NCBI GenBank assembly: GCA_022695795.1 | Contig: MU404214.1 | Span: 1-61,773 of the forward strand | Direction: 5' to 3' | DNA from: Biscogniauxia marginata | Taxonomy: Eukaryota; Ascomycota; Sordariomycetes; Xylariales; Xylariaceae | DNA length: 61,773 nucleotides | Shown: piece by piece, positions 12,403 to 24,400 of the stretch | Layout of the letters: each line of letters starts with the position of its first letter | Position numbering within the stretch: position 1 is the stretch's first letter | The notes under the pieces: model-generated | Told to the model about the DNA's origin: nothing | Seen by the model: only the letters and a program-made list of their open reading frames with translations | Databases searched by the model: none | Position numbers and translations under genes: made by a program

Positions 12403-12955
12403 AGACTGAAGTCATTCCGAGACAAATGCGGTCACACAACTGAGGGGTATTTTAGCTCCCTCCAATAGTTTTGATTTTTTTTAGCCGACATGAGTAGGGC
12501 GGCCTCATCCGTGCAGTAACGGAGTAGCAATTTTGAAAATTACTTCTGATCAAATCGGGCTGAGACTCCTGTGATGATCTGCGGTCTACCGCCCTAGCTG
12601 CTTCGTGTATAGCTACGCACGTCAAACGGCTCTAACGTAGTGTATTACCCGCTGGGTTAAGGCCACTGTTGCGGTAAGATAGTGTCGAACATACGAGGGT
12701 CCTCAGCTAGTCCCGAAGATTTATTACTATAAGACATCCTTAGCATAACATTATTTTCGTAGTGTAATGTCTTCGACCCCTCAATGAGGCTAGCCTTGCA
12801 CATTGTCCGCCTCTATTCCATTCTCTTGTAACCTGATGGAACGGGGCCGGCCGCCGTAAATTATATGTGATCATGTAGTTGTCAGATATAAGGGTATAAC
12901 CTTACTAGTAATCGTTTGTCAGGCGCAAGCGCCTGACCACTCTTCCTAGGAAGCT
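12403..12955. other. Non-coding upstream region of the lipase gene
   Basis: Balanced-composition DNA with no open frame worth calling. It would contain the lipase promoter. No clear TATA box stands out. A perfect inverted repeat lies at its far end. Confidence 0.5.
12918..12937. repeat. Perfect 9-bp inverted repeat at the island edge
   Basis: GTCAGGCGC and its exact complement GCGCCTGAC are separated only by AA, about 20 bp before the composition drops to AT-rich. This could be a hairpin or part of a DNA-transposon terminus. No partner copy was seen on the other side of the AT-rich block. Confidence 0.6.
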
Positions 12956-13463
12956 AATTTAAAAATTATAATAAAAGGGGTATTACTAATCATATGTAAT
13001 AATTAATATTCGTATAAATTATATTAATAATAAAAAATTTATAATTAAATATAATTACGTTTATTTATTATAATAAATATATAGAAATAAACGTTTATTT
13101 TATTTTATTTCTTTTTTATAAAAATATATTAATTATATTTAACTTATTTTTATAAAGTAATAATTTAATATATCAAGGTTTATTTATATATATAACGTTA
13201 TTTTATAAAAAGCTTTAAATAATGTTAAGCTTAAAAACATAAAACAATTAAAATAAACCTTTAAAAGAATTTATTTATATTATAAATATAAAAAGAGTAA
13301 AAATGAAAATAATGCTTTTTTAAAAAGGCTTTTAAAGCCAAGAAAATAATAAAGAATTAATAGAATTAAGACATAATATAATAAAGGTAAAGCCATTATA
13401 ATTAGATTTAAAAGGGACAATAATCGAAGCAAAATTAATGAAGCTATTCCCATTTAATTAATA
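12956..13463. other. AT-rich RIP-degraded block between islands 1 and 2
   Basis: About 500 bp of AT-rich sequence with abrupt borders on both sides. It is likely a decayed repeat insertion. No LTR ends or coding motifs were recognised. Confidence 0.5.
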
Positions 13464-15240
13464 GGTAGTGTTGGTAATGATGGTGCTTACAAGGGTGGTC
13501 GTTATGGGGTCATTGACATTAGCGAGACTGATGTAGTGGGCAGTTGGCTTTCATCTATGTCGCCTATCGAGTTCTAAGTGAAAAAGGAGAATCTTGAAAA
13601 AGCTTCCAACTAGCAATAGTACTGCTAGGTAGAGAGACACGCTAGCAAGGCTAGACGTCAAGCAGCAAGGTTCTCAATGCGATTTACTTCGCCAGATAGT
13701 CAATGTAATGATGTACGCGTATTAACTTTTCACTCCTAACAATCCGGACTAGGATTAAGTTCCCAATGTCCTTCTCGAGTGAGATCTAGTCTATGCTTAG
13801 CCGCTATATGTTTGTCTCTGATGCATCGGCAGTTGTATCCTCTTCCGCAATGCCGGCAGCGGTAGAGGGGCTCCTCACCAATACTCGTTTACATTCGGAA
13901 GAACGCCCCTGCATACTGCTACCCCAGGACTGTTGTAATAGTTACAGCAATGGCACCTCCATCCAACACAAATGCGCCTGAGCCATATTTGACAGTCGGT
14001 CTGGAGCAGGCTCTGTCAGGGACAGAAGCTTCCGTAGTCTGTTGAGCTGGCGAGCATCTCAAAAGACGTCTCGTTCTTCGATCACGTCGGTTGGCTTGGA
14101 CTGCCTGGGGGCAGTCTCTTGGATCTAGGCGGGCGAGGCTGTTTTCGAATGCACAGGGTAACGCCACAGGCCAGCAGAATTGGTGGGGGAGGAGGAGGGA
14201 TGGTCGTTGTCATAGCTAATAGGTGTCTTAAGATGATCCCGAACAAGGACGCAGCAATAGTTTGCATGGGTGAGGAAATCTATTTCCCCAGACCGGCTTT
14301 CTCTATCAGACTGTGGCAAAGTCCCGAGCGCTCTCGTTGCGTATCGGCAATGGTACGTATTTCCCGGGGGCGAAGAGACATTCTTCTCAGCAGTTGCTAC
14401 CAACGGAATGGTAAAGCCGTGAAACATGGAATCGGTAGACTTTATCATGATGTGATTTCTGGGAATGCTATCGGTGCTTTCCCAATTAGAAATTACTCCG
14501 AATTGGTGAGAAACCGTGTCATAGGTGAGCCATCCACCCTTTCCAGCCACGCATCAGAGGGCCTTGTCATGCTCAATCCTCGACCTGCACTTATGGCAAG
14601 TCACCAGCTCCTCCCTATCTGCACTGGCTCGACTAGGGGTTTCGACCAGTCTCTATCAATGCATGTAGCAGGTTTATTATATCACTCTAAGACGAAATGA
14701 GTTTTATCCGAGACCTGCAGAATGTCCATTGCCTAGAGAGGTCTATAAACTCGCAATAGCAATATACTTCCTGACAAACTTGCAACCGGTTTATGGAAAG
14801 CTTCAAATATCTAGCTGAATTTTCTTCTGCATTAAATTCAATGTCTAGGACCAGTATTGGAGCCACTTTGGCAAGCTGCTCAAATTTTATGCAGCTAATC
14901 CGGCCCCAGCTTCCGCTGTGCTGGAACGGATATGCTGGTAAAACAGCCCTGAGAATTGCTATTGGGTGCGTTTTACTTGTATATATCGTAAGTGCCTCCG
15001 ATCTACAGACTCAAGGTATCGTGTTCGATCCGTGCACGTATGCAGTTCGTCATCCGATGCATCGATCCACGGATAAGACAACGTGATGTGATACAATACC
15101 GTCATTCATGCGTAAGCCTTCATGTGTTTCATTCGATAGATTGGGAAAGGAGAGAATGAAGATGCAAAGTTTGTAAGGAGCACAGATGCATTGTCACGAA
15201 ACGTTTTCTAAGAGGCACAAGAATTGCAGCGCTTATTTGA
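13464..15240. other. Island 2 left part: balanced composition, no confident gene
   Basis: Several frames are open by chance. The plus strand is open without an ATG from 13464 to a stop at 13577, from 14119 to 14700 (193 codons) and from 14793 to 15086. The minus strand is open from 14550 to 14125. None shows a recognisable motif. Opposite-strand frames overlap and there is a proline run in one minus frame near 14190. I treat this as intergenic or decayed gene sequence rather than name a product. Confidence 0.4.
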
Positions 15241-15438
15241 TTAGAGGTTAGCTTCCTCCTTTGATTGGCCTGTTGGGATGCTATTACCATGGAAGCTGAA
15301 GTCCCGGATTTGATACTCGGCAGAATCAGGGTCGCAGTAGAGAATGTCATAGCTTGAAAGGCTTAATTCATTCAGATAATCCTTACTGTGCTGCTTATTT
15401 CTTGCCGAATCAAGAGTAACGGTCTGGGAGCTTGACAT
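15241..15438 (-). CDS. Short hypothetical ORF, possibly a first exon
   Basis: A 65-codon frame starts at an ATG in reasonable context (AGTC ATG TC) and reads divergently from the methyltransferase relic, with about 540 bp between them. The peptide is hydrophilic, rich in Ser, Asp and Tyr, with no signal peptide or membrane segment and no recognised family. A second minus-strand frame continues to 15129 in another register, which would fit an intron or frameshift. It may be a relic or spurious. Confidence 0.25.
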   Translation of the reverse strand: MSSSQTVTLDSARNKQHSKDYLNELSLSSYDILYCDPDSAEYQIRDFSFHGNSIPTGQSKEEANL

Positions 15439-15926
15439 GACTAAAGTTGGGGCAACTCGTCGTTGTTGCGAGCCGGTTCGCTGGTATAAGGGACAACTAC
15501 ATCATGAAAGCTAGAGTGATGTCTATGACGCGAGGTAATAGTGCGGGAATACTGCTGGACATGGCGAGACATGGCTGCTTTGATTAAGGGGAGTGGTGGC
15601 TTCGTTTGCTTTCGATCCTGCCGCCCGAGGCAAGCCAGGAAAACAGCGGATTGGTGATAGACTATTTAGCGTACATTATTGATCGTTGCAGGGGCCCCCA
15701 AAACATACATCGCATCCGAGATCGGGTCGTTATTTCATACCACAACGGCTTTGACGTTAATCTGCCTGCTTAAGGTTGGAGACACGTTAAATTTACTTAC
15801 ATTTGTCTTAAATACCTAACTTGATAAGGTCTTCCACGGTGGAGTAAGCATGATTTGTATCTTGATTATAACACAAAGAATCGAACTAAGCTTGTACAAT
15901 TTACTGAGCTTTACGCAGCTCCTGGA

Positions 15927-15934
15927 TATAAAAG
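15927..15934 (+). promoter_or_regulatory. TATA box upstream of the methyltransferase relic
   Basis: TATAAAAG sits about 50 bp before the first in-frame codon of the downstream relic, a normal distance for a fungal core promoter. It suggests the promoter outlived the coding region. Confidence 0.45.
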
Positions 15935-15979
15935 CCCACTCTTAACTCACAAATATACATTTGAGACAGCTTTAATTAA

Positions 15980-16440
15980 ACCGCCGAACCTTCAAAAGAA
16001 CAAAATATTGTAGGTGGCTCTCGGCCAGGTCGGCTAGTTATTCTTGGTTCTGGGATCAAGAGTATTGCGCACCTTACCTTGGAAGCAATCGGCCACATTG
16101 AGTAGGCAGACAAGGTATTTTACGTTGTTGCCGACCTTGGCACTGCAGCCTTTATTCGATTAAAAAACCACAACTCCGTTGACTTTCATAATCTTTACGA
16201 CATTGCGAAGCCTCGTTACGCCACCTATGTTTAAATGTCAGAGACCATTTTACGTGAGGTGCGCCGGGGCTTCTATGTCGTTGGGGTCTTTTATGGCCAC
16301 CTGGGAATCTTCGTCAACCCATCCCATAGGGCAGTGGCTATAGCTCGCAACGAAGGTCATCAGGCTTGTATGCTACCCGGGATTTCAGTAGAAGACTGTC
16401 TCTTCGTAGATGTGGGTATTGACCCCTTTGTTGTAGGCTG
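15980..16440 (+). pseudogene. Borosin-type peptide alpha-N-methyltransferase, truncated relic
   Basis: One continuous frame from 15980 to 16440 resembles the N-terminal ~147 residues of the omphalotin-type methyltransferase OphMA (tetrapyrrole-methylase fold). In that family the enzyme methylates backbone amides of a peptide at its own C-terminus. Visible hallmarks are the SAM-site strand VILGSGI (16037-16057), [15 protein letters not shown] and the MLPG-SVEDCLF block. By alignment from memory, the residues matching OphMA Tyr66, Arg72, Tyr76 and Tyr98 are all retained. The frame is broken by TAG at 16102-16104 and TAA at 16232-16234, each aligned to a position where Gln is plausible (C-to-T). 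No in-frame ATG is found at the start. The frame ends at 16441-16443, where sequence changes to a LINE fragment, so the C-terminal domain and core peptide are missing. Confidence 0.8.
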
Positions 16441-16449
16441 TTAAACCAT

Positions 16450-17030
16450 ATAAGATTGCGGTTCAAGGAACATTTTAAGGACATATGCATGTGGATAATT
16501 AACCTGAACCAGGAAGACGACCATGAGCAAATAATTCTTCACAATATATACAACCCGTGTCAAATGATAAAGAATAAGCGAAGCGCCCTGCCTCGACTGT
16601 GGGAAATCATGGAACAGTATCGCCAAGAGGAACAGATTGTCATAGGCAACTTTAACCTGCATCACGAACTCTAGGGAGGCTCCCTCAACCAAGCGACAGA
16701 CCCAGAGGCAGAAGACCTAGTAGAGTTGATGGCAGATTATGGCCTCACAAACATGCTACCACCCAGGGCAATCACATACAAGGAAGGGGAAGCCAGCTCA
16801 ACCATAGACCTATGTCTTCTCACGGTTGGGCTGGTTGATCGGGTAATACAAAGCGGCGTGGACCGAAGTGTTCATCACGACTCGGACCACCTGCCAATTA
16901 CTACAAGTGCTAGATATTAGAGTAGTGCAGCTCCCGACAGAAATAAATTAAAAGAAAAAAAGTTACTCGCGAAATCCTGCTGGACCATACGCAAACAAAC
17001 TCACCGATAACAGAGATTCTATATTTTTAA
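16450..17030 (+). pseudogene. LINE (Tad1-like) endonuclease-domain fragment
   Basis: This is a remnant of the exonuclease-endonuclease-phosphatase domain of a non-LTR retrotransposon. An IYNPCQ strand (about 16545-16563) precedes a GNFNLHHEL segment (about 16645-16672), which in intact LINEs reads GDFNLHH followed by W; the Asp is now Asn and the Trp codon is TAG. Downstream come the STIDLCL strand (about 16797-16817) and the HDSDHLPI signature (about 16876-16899), diagnostic of this domain. Reading continues weakly to about 17030 toward the RT linker. It abuts the methyltransferase relic at 16441-16450, so the element probably inserted in, or recombined with, that gene. No RT domain or 3' end is present. 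Confidence 0.8.
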
Positions 17031-17934
17031 GATAAGGTATTAACTCTACACTTCACAATCCAGAGTCAGGTAGATATTTGAACCAAACCATGTAGCAAGG
17101 GTTTCAGTTGCGGTTTTCGGCCGACACCCCTGACGACAATATACCCAAACGTAACTAACCTCAACCACTCACTAGAGCAGACATAATGCTGTGTAGACAT
17201 CTCATTATATTTACTTATCTAGTATATTTCTAATCATTCTGCAAGCCTTCTTATTTGTCCTGCAAATGCCAACCACAGAATCGTCACGCCACTTCGAATT
17301 AGCAAGGTAATGTAGCGCATGTATCTGCCAGAAAGACCCTACCGAGGTATATTCCCTTAACCCCGCAACATAGCATTTACTACATATCCTTCTTATAATA
17401 ACCAAATTAACCCTATACTGGCAAAAATTTTCGACCTTAATTCTCGCTTTGCGCTTATATACCTTAGTTCGGCCTTTTTAATTAAAGCTCTTAATTAATT
17501 AACTTAATTTATAATATTTCGATATATCGCATCTCGTTTTAAGAATAATAAACACCCTCGCGCCGCCGCTCGCGGCTAACAAAACGCGTTTAACGCTTGT
17601 TATTATAAATGAAAGCATTACCGCATTTTCGTTTAAAAAGAGTAACAATAATAAGCGGCACTCGAAAAAGTTAATTATTAAAATCTTTAAAATAACTTTT
17701 TAAGTATTTTATATAATTTTAATTTATTTATTTACGATATTATTAATGCGTATTGTTATATTTCGAGAAAAGAGGTAAATATTAAAATGAATAATTATAT
17801 ATTTTATAAATATATTAGTTTTGTTTTCCTCGTTTATTAGCGTTAAAAAACGTCATTTTAGAATTTTTATAAAATTTATTTTAAATATTTTAAATAAAAA
17901 CGAAGTTAATTAATTTACACGTTACAAAGTACTT
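17031..17934. other. Right flank of island 2 and transition to AT-rich DNA
   Basis: Composition is balanced to about 17430, then falls to AT-rich sequence up to element U. A 64-codon minus-strand frame (17405-17211) has no recognised motif. I see no gene. Confidence 0.45.
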
Positions 17935-18402
17935 TATTACGATTCTACAGGGATTAGGACTCCAAAAAAGGAATGCGAGGAACTAATTAATCATTACATA
18001 ACTATTAACATGGTGGGAATAAATATAAAAAATAAACACATTTAAGATAAACACATCTAAAATGAATATATATAAAATAAACATATTTAAAATAAATATA
18101 TTTAAAGATTTAAAGGTATTTAACATACTAGTTAAGAGGAATAAAAAACAAAATAAATAGGTATAAGAAAAACGGGATTTCTTATATATTTAATTAATTA
18201 TTTTAGTTTTTTAGTTATTAATTTAAGATTATAATTACTCTTTAATACTATAATAAAAGTACTTTAAAATCTCTTTAACGAATAAAACATTATAAATCTC
18301 TTAAATTAATCTTAATTCATTATTACTTTTAAATTAAAAAAACCTAATACGTATTTACTTATGAAGTTAACTAACTAGGAATATATAGGGAGATTCGTTA
18401 TA
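17935..18402 (+). repeat. Element U left (5') LTR
   Basis: It starts TATTACGATTC (decayed TGTTACGA) and ends GATTCGTTATA, immediately before the shared leader TTTTAATAGCTCC. Its central part resembles the V-type LTRs (22101, 60288), whereas its outer ~100 bp are distinct. Confidence 0.75.
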
Positions 18403-21400
18403 TTTTAATAGCTCCTTAATTAATGCTTAATATTAATTCAAGAAAAAAGACTCTTAATCGAATCGTCTTAAAATAAGTATACCTTTTAAAACTAAAAAGT
18501 AACAAGAAAAGAAATAAGTAAAAGAATAATAATTAATAGGCTTTTAAACGAAAGCTTTAGCTTTTTTTACGATATAACAAAAGGGTTTTAAAAAACTAAT
18601 ATAAGAATTAATTATAATTATAACTAAAAAAAGCCTTAAAAGGATATCTCTAAAGCCTAGTAAAAAGAATCGTTCGAGAAAGAAAAAAAGAAAAAAGAAA
18701 AAGTACTTAAAAAAAAACAAGTAAAATAACCTTTACCTTTTAAAAATAAATAACTAAAGTTACCTTTAAACGATAACGACCTTAACAGCTAAAACGATGA
18801 AAATAATATAACGCCTTTCAATATAAAAGGTTTTAAATTAATTATATTTAATAAATATAATAAGTTAAGTAATTTAAAAGGATTTTTGATTTAAGCCGAA
18901 ACTTATTTACGGTTTTATTATAAAACAATTATTATTAAGGAATAAAAGGTTTTCATAATATTTTAACTTCTCGTCGGAACTACCTTAACCTAGTTTTAAC
19001 TAATATTAAAAAATCATTTGAATAATAAATAAAACGCTTAAAAATATAAAAAAGGTCTTTAAGAATTATAAAAAGTTTAAAAAACAACTTAGGTTTATAT
19101 TTAATAACTTAATTTTTAAATAACAAATTAAAGCTTAACTTCACAAATTACGATAAAATAAAAAGGCCTTAAACTATATTATTAAGTTTAAAAACTCGTA
19201 AATTAATCGTAATTACTTATTAAAAGCTTATATTACTTATTTTATTAAAGACTAAAAAACCATATAAAGAATAAGTTATATAAAATAAATCTATATAAAA
19301 AAAGAAACCTAGAAAAGTTTAATAAATACGTTATAATAATAATTATTATTAATAACGAAAACTTTAAACGATACTTTAAAAAGAAAAAAACGATATAGCG
19401 AAGGAACGGCGATTAATAAAAAAAAGAAATTATAAAAACGGTGCCGAAACAAGGAAAAGCACTAAAATTAAGTTAAACCTTATTAAAATTAACGCCGCTT
19501 AAAAGGAGTAAAAAACACGAGATAAGTTAACTATTAAGTATTTTAACTATAAAAAGAAAAAACATTATAAAAACGAGTATCAAAATCCTAAAAAATAAAA
19601 AATAAAAATAAAAAGATTTCCTTAACCCGAAAAAAGAACCTTTAAAATAAGGGTTTATTTCGAAAATAATAAAGAGGTAAATTAAGTATTTATTATTACT
19701 ACTATTAAAATAAAAAAACACAAAAAAGTCTTTATAAAAAAATAATATTCGTTAAAGTTATAAAAAAAAGCTTATAAATATTATTTAAGGTATTATTATT
19801 TACTTATTATAATTTATAAAAGTTATAAATATTATTAAGTTAACCTTTAAAACTATTTAAAGCACGGTTACTTATATTTAAAATATCTCACGTTAAAACA
19901 AGCCAAGTAAAGATATAACGAAAGCGAATTACTATATAAATATAATACTTATAAGCTAAGATACGACTTAAGAGTTAAGTCGAACTATAATAAATTACAT
20001 TAAAGCCATTATAATAACGATAAATACGAAATACATTAAAAAAAGTAAATATAATAACTTATACCGGAAGTTTTATACGAATAATAATTACGATATTTAT
20101 TAAAGCCTAAATAATATTAATTAATTTAATAAATTATTAAACGAAAAACTTAAATCGAAGCTAGAAAAGGTTAAATAACTAAAAAACGAAACATTTTAAT
20201 TTAATAAGGATGGAATAACAGAGTTATAAAAAGAATATATATTACTATATTAAAGCTTTTATATTAACGACGCTTATTAAGTATATAAAAACTTTAAAGA
20301 TAAAGCCGGTTATTATTTTTAAAAATCAGAAAACGATAACACGAAAAAAAATAAATATATTTATAATAACGTTTCATAATAACTATATTATTTTAAAACA
20401 TATTATTTTTATTTAAGTTCCGAAAGAAATAACAAAGTAATTATTAAGGGTTATATATATTATACTTTAATACTATGCGATATACACGATTTATTCGAAG
20501 CGGGTTTCGAAAAAACGAAATTAAGAAAGAATTATAAAAATTATAAAAAGAATTATACTTTTTACGTTAACTTAAAAAACAAGTTAAATACGATATTAGT
20601 TTATTCGATTTCGTAAAGAAATACTTAATAAAATAACAAGTAAAAATACGTGCGATTAAATTAAGTTATAAACGAATCGTTAAAATATATTTAAAAAAAA
20701 AAGAGTTTTTAGAAATATATATAAACTTATAAAGAAATATCAAGTTACCCTTAATAAGCAAATCCGAGAATTATACTTTTTATTTAAAAATAATTTAAAA
20801 CCTTAAAAAGCTTCGAATTAACAGAAAAATAAATTTAAGTTATAAAAAGGCCTTTAAAAAAGAATTAAAGTTTTAATATATAAGGTTTTATATAAAAAAT
20901 AGACTTTTTACTCTTTATTATTTAAAAAGTAATTAAAAAGATTATTTAAATAACGATTACTAAAAACACGCTTTTATAAAAGCTTAAAAATAGAAAAATA
21001 TTAGGGTTATAACGACTTAAAAAAACTTAAAAGAGAAAAGACGTAAAAAACCAAAAAACGGCAAAAACTTTCGCTAATAAGGCAGCGAAAAGCCATAAAT
21101 AATAAATTCTTATATAAAGTTTAGTCGGGACTTAATAATATTATTATAATTAAAATTAAGTATAATAAAAAGAAATATAAAACCTTTATAAATTTAAAAA
21201 TAAATAAAAACTATATTTTAATCGAAGTAATTTAAAAAAATAATATATTATAAGTATATAAATAAAATTTATATAAATTATGGAATTTTAAAGAATATAT
21301 ATTTAATTACAAAAATAATAAAGTATTAAAAGAAATAATTCTTTTCTTAATAACTATTTAAAAACATTTCGAGCAAGTCATTTTTAATATTATATATATA

Positions 21401-24400
21401 TTAAATCACGACATAATCTTAAAAATGAATTAATTTAAAAAAAGTAATTTATAAATAAATTTCGAGATAAACACACTTTATTAAAATTAAAATTAAGAAG
21501 AATTAATTATTACGAGTTATAAAATAAGTATTATAAATAACACCAAAAAAACGAATATAAAAACGAAATATATCGCTTATATGATTTAAGTAACCAAGCT
21601 TAAAAATCTAACGAAAAAAGTATTACGCAAGTACCTTAAATTCTATAAATTATTTAAAAACAAAATAAAAAAAGAATTATTAAAATATAATTAATAAGAT
21701 TACCGAATTTACTTTAAAAAAGAAAATAACCAAAACTATTTTTAATGTATTTTATAAATCAAGAAAAACAAAAAAGATTTTAAAAGGATTTTAATAAAAG
21801 ATATATTTAAGAATTAAAGTCTTTGTTAAAATATCTAGTAATTATAATATTAAAAGTCGACAAAAACGAAAAATAACATATTAATAAAAAAAGAAATTTA
21901 GTATAACGATAAGTAATTAACTATTAATATTTTAATAAAATAATAAAAAAATACTCGTTATTATTAATAAAACTTATAAAAAGGCAAATTAATAAAACTT
22001 AAATCTTTATAATATTAAACCTCTAAAATAATTATTACATAATTAAGATAACTAAAAAACACAAATAATACACCGCCTTCCGAACGGTATATAAACATTA
22101 TGTTACGAACCAACCAAGGTAAGCAACTAAATAACAAGGGTACTGTTCCCACTGTTCTTGTTTCTACACCGGATATAGACCCAAGAAAGGAAAACCAGCT
22201 TAAAGTCACGTAATATAGATATGTATAAATATGCACATCTAGCAACATCCAGTGGAGAATAGATATATGTAAATAGACACATCTAAAGGTATCTAACATA
22301 CCAATTATAAAGAATGGAAAATAAAATAAATAAGTATAAAAAGAACAGTATTTCTCATATATCTAGTTATTTATTCTAATTCCTTAGCTATTAATTTAAA
22401 ACTATAATCACTTTTTAATATTATAATAAGAGTACCTTAAAATCTCTTTAACGAACAAAGCATTATAAATCACTTAAACTAATCTCAATTCACTGTTACT
22501 TTAAAACAAGAAAACCTAGTACATATTCACTTGTGAAGTCAGCTGACTAGGAACACATAAGGAGGTTCGTCACACATTATAAGTATAAAGTTATACTATT
22601 TAAACTTATTAACGCACCCGTTACATTTTAACACATAATCATAATAGTTTTTCGTAAGTTTCTAAACAAATTTATATTTATTTACTTAAAAAACGAAAAA
22701 AAGCATAAAAAACATATAAAACAAGTATTAAAACCCCTAAAAAGGTAAACCTACTCGTTTATTCGACTAACTAAAAATAAATAGCATATTAAAAATCTAA
22801 ATTATTTAAGGTTTATAATAAATCCAAAAGAAATCCGAATTCAAAAAGGAAAAATAATAATAATTAAAAATTAATTAAAACTCAAAAATATTATAAATAT
22901 ACATACATTTCTTGGCTTTATTAACTACGTTAAATAACTTATCCAAGATTTCAGGCAAATCGTTAAGCTATTAACGAAATTAACTACCTTAATAAAAACA
23001 AAAAAAACTTTTTATTTCACTAAAAAAACTAAATAAGCTTTTTAATAGTTAAAAAAAGTTATAATTAATAAAGTTATATATAAACTTTTAAACGAAAACA
23101 AAAATAAACGACTAAAAATAAACGCTTTAAATTTTATTATTAAAATAATTTTAAAGTAATTAAAAAATAATAAAAAGTGGTATTTAGTTACGTATTTATT
23201 TAAAACATTACATAATATTAAATTAAATTATTAAATTTATAATAAAAAATTATTAATAATTATTAAAAAATAAAAAAATAAGAATTATAACTTAATAAAA
23301 TTAAAAAACTTATTAATATTTATTTAAATTCTAAAAACTTTACACGATTTATAATAATATAAACGTTAAATAATTTTTTTATTTAATTTTAATTTTAAAA
23401 TTTATTATATTAAGAGAAAAGAAAATATTTAAATAGACTTTTTTAATAAAAAAAGGAATTATAAGTTAAAAGTTAATAAAAAAGATGTTTAAATATTTAA
23501 ATAATAAATTAATTATATTAATTTATATACGAATTAATATAAAAAACTAAAAATAACTTTTTAAAGAAAGTTATAATTAAAAAAAGTAATTATAGTTTTA
23601 ATAAGGGTTTAATACCGAACTTTTTTCATATAAAAAAAGGTTTATATAGTTATTAAAAAATCTTTAAAATATTAAAACGATTATAAAAAGAATTTAACTT
23701 TTTAAAAATAAAATAATTAATTAAAAGAATTATAAAAATTTATAATATAAACTATATAAATTATTATAATTTAAATACTTAAAAAACGTAATATACGATT
23801 ATATAAGATTTTATTATAAAAGTACTTTATAATAATATATAAATAATTATTAATTAATTTATAAAATATATTTATTTTTTATCGTTTAACGAATTAAATA
23901 TAATAAAATAACTAATTTTTAGTTTTTTAAAAAAGTATATTAATAAATATAAATTATTAAAACGTATTATTTTAAATAAAAATAAATTATTTATATTAAA
24001 ATTTTAAATTAATTTAATAAAACGAATAAAAATTAAATAAAAGTTATTTATAACGTATTATCTTCAGTTAAATAAATAAATAAAAAAATTAAATTAAATA
24101 GTAAAATAATATCTTTAAAGTTATATTAATTAAAAATTAAATAATTAAATAAAACTATTATTAATAACTTAAATAATATATAACATTTTAATTAACGAAA
24201 ATATAAAAATATTAAAAGTCGAAATAAAAGTCTCGAAAATAAAAATATTATTTGAAAAAATTTAAATAATATAATTATAGTTATAAAAATTATAATTTAT
24301 TTAAAATAAAATAATAAAATATTATAATAAAAAAATTAATTTTTAATTTTTAAAAAAGGAAATATAATTTATTTATTTTATTAACGATAAAACGCGTTAA

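Noticed and set aside
14119..14700. 193-codon plus-strand ORF as a gene
   Set aside because: No motif, unusual composition, overlapped by a minus-strand open frame of similar length; no splice or start evidence.
19527..19721. 64-codon minus-strand ORF rich in Phe and Tyr
   Set aside because: Antisense chance frame in RIP-altered gag of element U.
22015..22299. 94-codon minus-strand ORF (and the similar one at 60160-60435)
   Set aside because: Both are chance frames inside the U3 region of V-type LTRs; their similarity reflects LTR homology.
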